A stretch of 19,664 nucleotides of DNA from SVTX01 sp045542075 (GTDB taxonomy: Bacteria; Bacillota; Clostridia; Oscillospirales; CAG-272): assembly GCA_045542075.1 (NCBI GenBank), contig JAZQKI010000005.1, forward strand, positions 1 to 19,664, in the 5' to 3' direction. Within the stretch, counting starts at the first letter, position 1; each line of letters starts with the position of its first letter. The notes under the pieces are model-generated. The model saw nothing but the letters and a program-made list of their open reading frames with translations, was not told the origin of the DNA and did no database searches. A program made the position numbers and the translations under genes. Of the stretch, positions 14,265 through 19,664 are shown in pieces.

Positions 14265-15665
14265 TTAATCAGTTATCGTTATAGAACCGGAGCCAATTAA
14301 GTTGCCTTCGCCATCATAAAAGTTGCATCTCAACATCCCCGATTCACCATGCTCGGGATATTCGTATATGCTTCCGCCCCATCCGTACCACAAGATATCC
14401 CCATCTGTCCACACATCTTCGAATATATATTCTCCTATGCCTCCGTCGGGGAATATATCTTTTACAACAATTCTTACAAATTCACCCGGTTCTCCTCCTG
14501 ATAATTCGAAATGGAAATAAACAGGATCGTATTTACTGATAGAGCTTTTATAGGTTGTTTCATCATTTGGACTCGAATTGATGGCAAAAATTTTAATTTT
14601 CCATTCGTAAAGGCTTTCGTAAATATTGGCGCTATCTTTATAATCTTGTGTTTTCAATTCTTTCAAATATGAAAATGTGGTGAGGTCGTTGTTGTTTGCG
14701 TGTTCTAAAACATATCTATACTTGGCTTCTTTGATTTTATCCTCAGATTTATTATATCCATCCAAGTCCTCAAACAAACCAATAGCAAAGTCATACCTAC
14801 CATTATCTAACAATGAACACGCATTTTGATATAGACATTCATTAACCATTTCTTCACTATCCCGATATTTGCCCAAATCCTTAAACGCCAAATGTGCGTC
14901 ATCGAATTTCTCTTCGTTTAGCAATTTATAAGCATTTTGATATTTGATCTCGCGAATAGCAAGGATGCTGCAAAGAATAGCAATAATTACAACGATTCCG
15001 GTAATTAACAACGCAATTTTTATTCTTGATGCTTTTCTGCTTTTTGAGTTTTTACCGACGCGACTCATTTCAGCCGACTGATTTTCACACGCAAACCCTT
15101 TTGGAACAAGCGCAGAATTATACGCGCCGTACATATTAACGTAAATGGTTTTATATTCCTCTCCCGACATCAAATAGATATCGTATACGTCAACCATACC
15201 GTGAACACCGTCCACGCTCAAGGATCCGCGGCGACACCACTTGATGGGCTCACCGTTGATCGTGCGGAGGGATTTCAAGTACTTTTCCTGTTCATCGATT
15301 CCAACCGTATAAACAGGCTTTTGAGGCACAAGTCCAAAATCAGCGTCAAGCTCATTGTGTGGCTGGCTCTCTTTGTTTGCTTCCATGGCCTCTTGTCCTT
15401 GGAGGATACCGGAAGCGAAAACCTTCTCGACTGTTTCGTTCTCATCATGGGCGATATCAACATTCCCGTCTCGAGACATTTCCTTCGTGCCCATGTCGTT
15501 GCCGGCGGGTACGCCCGAACTGTACGTTTCTATTTTACTGCCACAGCATTGGCAGAACTCGCTGTCAGGAGGAAGCGCTTGCTTGCAATTGGGGCATATT
15601 TTTGTTTCTGCTTCCCTTTGCTCTTCGGCGCGAACATGCATATATTCTTCATCGTGATAACTCAT
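14265..15665 (-). CDS. zinc-ribbon, single-TM, TPR-like repeat protein
   Basis: A 466-residue protein not assignable to a named function. The N-terminus carries a zinc ribbon (CPNC at 24-27, CQCCG from 38). A long polar region follows, with a compact stretch around 118-190. One membrane segment lies near residues 215-237. After it come repeated helical units of TPR or Sel1-like character at about 242-345 (YxxAxxLL, FDxAxxxFxxLGxYxDSE, then GRYDFAIGLFEDLDGYNKSE). The C-terminal ~110 residues are beta-rich (VYFHFELSGGEPGEFVRI). Zinc-ribbon plus TM proteins of this design are common in Clostridia as envelope proteins of unknown role. GAAGAGGT precedes the ATG at 15665. It appears to be the last gene of the transcript that begins with the PH-like membrane protein. 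Confidence 0.75.
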   Translation of the reverse strand: MSYHDEEYMHVRAEEQREAETKICPNCKQALPPDSEFCQCCGSKIETYSSGVPAGNDMGTKEMSRDGNVDIAHDENETVEKVFASGILQGQEAMEANKESQPHNELDADFGLVPQKPVYTVGIDEQEKYLKSLRTINGEPIKWCRRGSLSVDGVHGMVDVYDIYLMSGEEYKTIYVNMYGAYNSALVPKGFACENQSAEMSRVGKNSKSRKASRIKIALLITGIVVIIAILCSILAIREIKYQNAYKLLNEEKFDDAHLAFKDLGKYRDSEEMVNECLYQNACSLLDNGRYDFAIGLFEDLDGYNKSEDKIKEAKYRYVLEHANNNDLTTFSYLKELKTQDYKDSANIYESLYEWKIKIFAINSSPNDETTYKSSISKYDPVYFHFELSGGEPGEFVRIVVKDIFPDGGIGEYIFEDVWTDGDILWYGWGGSIYEYPEHGESGMLRCNFYDGEGNLIGSGSITITD

Positions 15666-15685
15666 ATTTTACCTCTTCTTTGTTG

Positions 15686-16033
15686 TCATTGACTATCAGT
15701 ATTTATTTTGTTTCCGCATTTATTACAGAATAGCGAATCTTCGGACAATTCATTTCCACACTTTCTGCAACACTTAATTTTAGTAGGAGCTTCGACTGTT
15801 TCTTTTTGTATAGCCGCGTCGCTACCAAAAACATTATAACTGCCATGGGTTTTGGGCGTTTCATCAATATTTGATATCTGCGGGGACGAATAATCGCAGG
15901 ATCATGTGAAGACATTCCTTCAGTTGACGCAGGCTTTGTTTAGGGTGCCGCGCTTTTGTCTGTGCGGTCGACTATATTCAATTATCTCATAACCTTGTTT
16001 TTCAATAATATAAATGAGGTTGTCGAGCGTCAT
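15686..16033 (-). pseudogene. interrupted zinc-ribbon gene
   Basis: The frame starts at ATG 16033, which overlaps the stop of the preceding gene (TAATG), and runs 37 codons (MTLDNLIYIIEKQGYEIIEY...) to TGA at 15920-15922. A second in-frame TGA lies at 15902-15904. The same frame then stays open and encodes a clear C-terminal zinc ribbon, CCRKCGNELSEDSLFCNKCG, ending with TGA at 15686-15688, 20 bases before the next gene. Between the two stops the +1 frame reads KPASTEGMSSHD, which looks more protein-like, so two compensating indels are the simplest history. The product would be about 115 residues. The open +1 frame from 15915 to 15703 loses the zinc ribbon and is unlikely to be the gene. Decay, recoding and assembly error remain possible. 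Confidence 0.6.
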
Positions 16034-16581
16034 TATGCAGAAGCCAAACCAAATAATGCCAACAATATGAATCCCAAAGTAGATGCACAGCCCCAAATTA
16101 TGTACCACTTATAATTGTTAAACTTGAATTTGGCGTTCTTAAGTCTCCTTTGAAGCTCGCAAATCATAAAAAACGATGGGTTCTTTATAACTAATGTCTG
16201 GTAGCTTTCGTTATATAATGTTATGGAGCAGGCTTTGTTGTTTCCTGTTTTTGACATCTCGCCTTGATCAAACACAACAGATTTCACTTCTTTGAGACTC
16301 ATACTCTGTGTTTGCGTATTTGTACCTTTAATGGTTATCGTTGTATCATCAATAAATACCACGTGCTTTTTGAATAAACATATAATAAAGTGAATTATAT
16401 TGCACAAAACGATGGCAAACAAAAACAAACCTGCATACGCGGGAAATATATATAGCGCCGTCCCTATATCATGTGGATTGTAAATGATCAACATTATTAA
16501 CAACCCCGGGGAAAAAGTCAGGAACATTGTGCACGTCTGAAACATTGGAGTAAATAAGAAATTTGGTTTATATTTTTTCAT
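16033..16581 (-). CDS. membrane protein with PH-like domain
   Basis: A 182-residue protein of unknown function. Two hydrophobic hairpin segments lie at about 15-35 and 45-68. They are followed by a beta-rich soluble part (residues ~72-150, with VVFIDDTTITIKGTNTQ and SMSLKEVKSVVFD) resembling bacterial PH-like membrane domains, then a C-terminal membrane segment (~160-180). AGGGAG lies before the ATG at 16581, and an extended -10 promoter is 40 bases upstream. Its stop overlaps the start of the interrupted zinc-ribbon gene, so the three genes down to 14265 form one unit. The PH-like call rests on pattern only. Confidence 0.7.
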   Translation of the reverse strand: MKKYKPNFLFTPMFQTCTMFLTFSPGLLIMLIIYNPHDIGTALYIFPAYAGLFLFAIVLCNIIHFIICLFKKHVVFIDDTTITIKGTNTQTQSMSLKEVKSVVFDQGEMSKTGNNKACSITLYNESYQTLVIKNPSFFMICELQRRLKNAKFKFNNYKWYIIWGCASTLGFILLALFGLASA

Positions 16582-16619
16582 GTTTTCTCCCTGTAAGTTT
16601 ACATTTATTATCTGATTGA

Positions 16620-16648
16620 ATTATAGCATAAAACAAGGAAAAAGTAAA
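16620..16648 (-). promoter_or_regulatory. promoter of the zinc-ribbon/membrane protein cluster
   Basis: Extended -10 TGCTATAAT on the minus strand (hexamer 16620-16625), with a weak -35 TTTACT (16643-16648) at 17 bases. Confidence 0.65.
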
Positions 16649-16669
16649 CATAAAATTTTCAACTCACAA

Positions 16670-16700
16670 AAAAACTCCCCCGATGCCTGAGCATCGGGGG
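16670..16700 (-). terminator. terminator of the OB-fold lipoprotein gene
   Basis: A perfect 10-bp stem, CCCCCGATGC / GCATCGGGGG (16677-16686 with 16691-16700), with a 4-base loop. On the minus strand it is followed by AG and T7, 7 bases after the stop codon. Confidence 0.92.
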
Positions 16701-16707
16701 ATTATTA

Positions 16708-19200
16708 TTACTTAATAAAATTCAACTCATTGAATATCTGTCCGTCCTCAGTAATTACCGAAAGAACACAACCCTTAATGCCCTTTGCGTTCCAGTCGCA
16801 AACTGCAACCTCGAGCGTAACTGTCTGATCTACAAACTGATCAAGCCAGGAATATTGATTTCCGCTGCTTGAATAAAGAGTGAGACTGTTTGTGCCATCA
16901 CCAAGATAGAAGTTCGTATAATATGCATTGCCGCCCTTGGTTACAGTAGCTGTAATAACATATACGGACGTAGTCTGCTCGGGGGTATCCGCAAGTCCGC
17001 AGATATCGGCAAGCGTCTTGCCTGTAATGAAGGACTCTGTGGAATACTCGTTTTTACCGTACTTATTTGTAAGAATAACAGCACTGTCAATACAGATCTG
17101 TCCGCCACCGTCCTTAGTTATTGTTCTCTTACCCTCAACAATTATTTCGTGGCCGAGCTGGAGTCCTTCAAACGCGGTAGCGTCTACTCTAACCGCGATA
17201 ACACCTGTATTGTCGATAAGATAGAAGCCCGTCTGATTTACAAGAGAAGGTCCTACAATACCCTTAACTGTCACAACAGTATCATTTGCGGAATCTATCG
17301 CTTCTCCAACGGTGATGGAGTCTATATTATCCGCAACAGTCACCTTTATGGTGCAGGTATCGGTTGCTGTCTTATCACCGTACGTCGCGGTAACGGTAAT
17401 TACAGCCTCGCCGGCATCACCGCAGTGCATATATACCTTGCCGTCAACAGTTTCAAAGTAAACTACGTCATTGTTGGAGGAGGTATATGTAAGAACAACA
17501 TTCTCAAACTTGAGAAGTGTGGAGGATACGCTGGAGACAAGCTCAAGCTCGGGGTCAGCGGAATATTCGGGCATAAACTGATCCATAGCATGATACTTGA
17601 GAGCATACGCGGGAGCATTATTCGTGTCAAATGTAAAGCCTTCGTCAACAACTGCCACAGGAAGAAGTCTCCAGAAGCAGTCGGTCGCTGTGGACTTTGC
17701 GTTGAGCGCTACGAGGTAGACTGTGCAGATCTTTCCGTCAAACTGATCAAGCCAGCTGAAGTCTCCGCCGTTGCACTGAGTGTAGGTGTAGCTGCCTGTA
17801 ACACCGTCTATATCGTTAAAGTAGTAATTTACAAAGCCATTGCCGGGAACCTTGGAAACAAGCGCGTTAACCTTGAATATCTTGGACGTGATATCCTCGG
17901 AAACGGGTGTGTCAAGTATATCCTTGACAGATGAGGTCTCGATCCAGCTCTTGTCAAACTCGTTGGTGGTCTTCTCGTCATTGGAGATAAACACAACGGA
18001 ATCTATCTGGTTGCATCCGATATATCCAAACTTATTGGCGTTGGTCTGCTCTGTGTCAAGTATCCAGTAGGTCTTCTCTCCCGCGATGGTGATATTGTTA
18101 CCAATCTGTACGCGAGCCGCAGCATCTCTGTCATAAACGTATGTGGAGCCTGTCTCGTCAACAAGGATGAAGCCCGAGGGGATCATTCCGTTAGCGTACG
18201 TAATTCTTGCAACTACGCCGTCAACCTTTATCTTTGTACCCTTTGCCGCGTCTCTAACCTGAGAGATGGACATTTCTGTGTACTGAGTTTCGTCATATAC
18301 TATCTCATTCTTTTCAAACGAGACAAGTCTTGCGTTCTTTACCTCAGGCTCGCCCTTGAAGCTATGGAGCGTACAGGAAAGCACAACGGAGTCACCCTTG
18401 TAGGGCTTGTCTGTCATATCCGCATAGCCGATAGAGCCGTCAGATGAATACGTGCCGTAAACAGCTATCGTATCAGTGCCGTCAGTAATTGTCATAGCAC
18501 CGTACTGCGCATTGTCAATAGATGCTATGGTACCCTTGATTATATAACGCTCTGTCGTAGCATCCTCGCCCTGAGCCAAAGCTATCGCAATAGCCTGCGC
18601 GATAGTGATCTCCGCGCCGTCCTCGGGCTTTACAACGGGAGGATCAACAGGAGCCTCTCCCTTTGTGAACTCTATAAGTCTTGCGTTCTGAACTTCCTTT
18701 TCGCCGTTGTAGTTCTGGAGAGTTGCGTGGATAAGTATCTCGTCGCCAACTCCGGGCTTGTTCTCCAGCTGCGGGAACTTCAACGCGCCGTCAGATGAAT
18801 ACGTGCCGTAAACGTAGATGGAGCCTGTCTCATCGGAGATCATCATCTCGCCGTAAGAAGCGTTGAGGATTTCCGTAATGGTTGCTCTGATGTAATAACG
18901 CTCGGTTGTGGGAGCACTGGAGGGTTCGTCTCCGCAGATCGCGAGAGCCTCTGCGATAGTTATCGTGGGATAATTATCATCGGGCTTTTCGGTGGGAGTG
19001 GTCGTAGGCGTTTCCGTAGGAGTCTGTGTGGGTGTTTCCGTAGGAGTCTGTGTGGGTGCCTCAGTGGGAGCCTGTGTGGGCGCTTCCGTGGGTGCATCCG
19101 TGGGTGATTCGGTGGGTTTTTCATTGTCGCAAGCAACAAATACGCTTACACAAAGCATAGCCACAAGCAAAATCGCGATTAAACTTCTTAATTTTTTCAT
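16708..19200 (-). CDS. multi-domain OB-fold/Ig-like surface lipoprotein
   Basis: An 830-residue protein that should be exported and lipid-anchored: signal peptide 1-23 and lipobox-like VFVAC with Cys24. Residues 29-73 form a Thr/Pro tetrapeptide stalk (APTEAPTQ, TPTETPTQ). Then come OB-fold-like modules at about 78-178, 197-296, 308-405, 421-517, 628-710 and 729-818, plus an Ig-like (BIG2-type) module at about 546-621. The first two are close copies (YGEMMISDETGSIYVYGTYS against YGAMTITDGTDTIAVYGTYS), and modules 4 and 6 share SWLDQF. No catalytic domain is visible, so binding of a polymer or nucleic acid at the cell surface is a guess. The start at 19200 has AAGGAG 8 bases upstream. It is transcribed alone from a near-consensus promoter to a strong terminator. 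Confidence 0.85.
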   Translation of the reverse strand: MKKLRSLIAILLVAMLCVSVFVACDNEKPTESPTDAPTEAPTQAPTEAPTQTPTETPTQTPTETPTTTPTEKPDDNYPTITIAEALAICGDEPSSAPTTERYYIRATITEILNASYGEMMISDETGSIYVYGTYSSDGALKFPQLENKPGVGDEILIHATLQNYNGEKEVQNARLIEFTKGEAPVDPPVVKPEDGAEITIAQAIAIALAQGEDATTERYIIKGTIASIDNAQYGAMTITDGTDTIAVYGTYSSDGSIGYADMTDKPYKGDSVVLSCTLHSFKGEPEVKNARLVSFEKNEIVYDETQYTEMSISQVRDAAKGTKIKVDGVVARITYANGMIPSGFILVDETGSTYVYDRDAAARVQIGNNITIAGEKTYWILDTEQTNANKFGYIGCNQIDSVVFISNDEKTTNEFDKSWIETSSVKDILDTPVSEDITSKIFKVNALVSKVPGNGFVNYYFNDIDGVTGSYTYTQCNGGDFSWLDQFDGKICTVYLVALNAKSTATDCFWRLLPVAVVDEGFTFDTNNAPAYALKYHAMDQFMPEYSADPELELVSSVSSTLLKFENVVLTYTSSNNDVVYFETVDGKVYMHCGDAGEAVITVTATYGDKTATDTCTIKVTVADNIDSITVGEAIDSANDTVVTVKGIVGPSLVNQTGFYLIDNTGVIAVRVDATAFEGLQLGHEIIVEGKRTITKDGGGQICIDSAVILTNKYGKNEYSTESFITGKTLADICGLADTPEQTTSVYVITATVTKGGNAYYTNFYLGDGTNSLTLYSSSGNQYSWLDQFVDQTVTLEVAVCDWNAKGIKGCVLSVITEDGQIFNELNFIK
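18436..18813. repeat. duplicated OB module with identical 27-bp cores
   Basis: The 27 bases at 18436-18462 recur exactly at 18787-18813, 351 bases apart, a multiple of three. They mark the internal duplication that gave the first two OB-like modules of the lipoprotein. Confidence 0.8.
18982..19116. repeat. 12-bp-periodic tandem repeat encoding a Thr/Pro stalk
   Basis: Imperfect tandem units related to GTAGGAGTCTGTGTGGGTGT encode the repeated APT/TPT tetrapeptides (residues 29-73 of the lipoprotein). In-frame gain or loss of units by slippage would change stalk length without breaking the frame. Confidence 0.75.
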
Positions 19201-19230
19201 CTGACGTCTCCTTTTTTTGATGATATAAAT

Positions 19231-19259
19231 ATTATATTATTTTTTTCGACACTTGTAAA
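19231..19259 (-). promoter_or_regulatory. promoter of the OB-fold lipoprotein gene
   Basis: TTTACA (19254-19259), 17-base spacer, TATAAT (19231-19236) on the minus strand, about 30 bases upstream of the start codon. Confidence 0.8.
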
Positions 19260-19340
19260 GGGGGTTTTACAAAAAAATAAAGAGGGATAAGGGTGATGTT
19301 CTTAACGGAGAATTTTTACTTTGACAAAAGTGCGAGCATC

Positions 19341-19376
19341 GCGTTTGTCGGGTCAAACGCAAATGGGCTAAGCCCA
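19341..19376. repeat. paired hairpins in a gene-free stretch
   Basis: GCGTTTG (19341-19347) pairs with CAAACGC (19354-19360), and TGGGC (19364-19368) pairs with GCCCA (19372-19376) around TAA. They lie in the 404-base stretch to the right of the lipoprotein promoter, where no convincing gene is seen. A 37-codon frame at 19296-19409 runs through them and is not credited. Confidence 0.55.
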
Positions 19377-19396
19377 AACCCTTATACAAGCAGAAA

Positions 19397-19449
19397 AGAG
19401 CAAGGATAAAAGGATATAAAGCCTTCTATTCTTGCTCTGTTTTTTCTTT
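19397..19449 (+). terminator. intrinsic terminator before the palindrome mosaic
   Basis: AGAGCAAG (19397-19404) pairs with CTTGCTCT (19431-19438), with an inner AAGG/CCTT stem. A GTTTTTTCTTTC tail follows on the plus strand. The minus-strand side also ends in a short T run, so it may act in both directions, for instance for a gene beyond the right edge. Confidence 0.7.
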
Positions 19450-19452
19450 CTG

Positions 19453-19664
19453 TCGATATGTCAACTTCGTTGACTCGATATGCTTTCACTTAGTTCAAGC
19501 TCGATATATTGTCGCTTCGCGCCAATTCGATATGAGATAAATCCCTCGTTTGCGGAGCAAACATATCGAGCCGTAGGCATATCGAGTTGCGCTAGCAACA
19601 TATCGAAAATCCCGTTAGGGATTTATCTCGATGCGTGATTTGTCCGTTAAGGACATCACGCATA
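19453..19664. repeat. mosaic of short hairpins separated by TCGATATG/CATATCGA motifs
   Basis: Direct copies of TCGATATG lie at 19453, 19475 and 19527, with a variant (TCGATATA) at 19501. Inverted copies, CATATCGA, lie at 19562, 19578 and 19599. Between nearly all of them is a different small palindrome: GTCAAC-TTC-GTTGAC, ATTGTCGC-TTC-GCGCCAAT, GTTTGC-GGA-GCAAAC, GCC-GTA-GGC, GTTGC-GCTA-GCAAC and AAATCCC-GTTA-GGGATTT. GAGATAAATCCC (19534-19545) is also exactly complementary to 19618-19629. A last long hairpin (ATGCGTGAT...ATCACGCAT, 19631-19663) meets the window end, so the element is probably incomplete. No coding frame fits. Confidence 0.8.

Noticed and set aside
15703..15915. 70-codon minus-strand frame as an independent gene
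   Set aside because: It reads across the zinc-ribbon region in the wrong frame. The alternative frame gives a perfect CxxC...CxxC zinc ribbon, so this is treated as part of the interrupted gene.
15686..16033. TGA read as a sense codon to restore the zinc-ribbon gene
   Set aside because: No intact gene in the window contains an in-frame TGA, and a sense reading would run on past the natural end into the next gene, so recoding is not supported.
15920..16108. 62-codon frame starting inside the upstream membrane protein gene
   Set aside because: The upstream ATG lies deep in the preceding coding region. The ATG at 16033, overlapping the TAA stop, is the natural coupled start.
19296..19409. 37-codon plus-strand frame in the right intergenic region
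   Set aside because: It runs through two hairpins and into the terminator stem, with no promoter in front; more likely chance in a structured repeat.
19453..19606. CRISPR array
   Set aside because: The repeated unit is only 8 bases, occurs in both orientations, spacers are unequal and are palindromes themselves, and no cas gene is present.

Overview
The window looks like chromosomal DNA from an anaerobic, low-to-mid GC Gram-positive bacterium, most likely an uncultured gut-type member of the Clostridia. The grounds are the two-subunit (PyrDB plus PyrK) dihydroorotate dehydrogenase, a pyrBI-type aspartate transcarbamoylase, strong AGGAGG-like ribosome binding sites, consensus sigma-A promoters, many intrinsic terminators and a Thr/Pro-linker lipoprotein. 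No lineage marker is present, so the order or genus cannot be named. All 16 intact protein genes end in TAA.

Left part (1-5990, all minus strand): a GH106-like glycoside hydrolase with its own consensus promoter and an operator-like dyad; upstream of it ddl (D-Ala-D-Ala ligase) and prmC (release-factor methyltransferase) as a two-gene unit; then a class I DAHP synthase that opens the shikimate pathway. Divergent from the DAHP synthase is a plus-strand SLC13/CitMHS-type permease (6019-7155). It ends in a bidirectional terminator shared with the convergent pyr operon.

Middle (7161-13888, minus strand): one long pyrimidine operon in the order pyrC-pyrK-pyrD-pyrF-pyrE-pyrB-pyrI-pgeF, driven by a perfect TTGACA-17-TATAAT promoter. 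It holds five of the de novo UMP steps (all but carbamoyl phosphate synthase) and ends with a PgeF/YfiH purine-nucleoside/peptidoglycan-editing enzyme. REP-like palindromes sit in two of its internal gaps. Divergent from it is a tRNA-Ser(GGA) gene with its own promoter and terminator, followed by a hairpin-rich stretch carrying a tRNA 3'-end-like fragment and a second terminator.

Right part (14265-19664): a minus-strand three-member cluster encoding a PH-like membrane protein, a broken zinc-ribbon gene and a zinc-ribbon/TM/TPR protein. Next comes an 830-residue lipoprotein made of six OB-fold-like modules and one Ig-like module on a Thr/Pro stalk. The last ~400 bases have no credible gene. 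They hold a terminator and then a remarkable mosaic of short hairpins separated by TCGATATG / CATATCGA motifs (three exact copies plus one variant in one orientation, then three inverted). This runs off the window end and is the least explained structure here.
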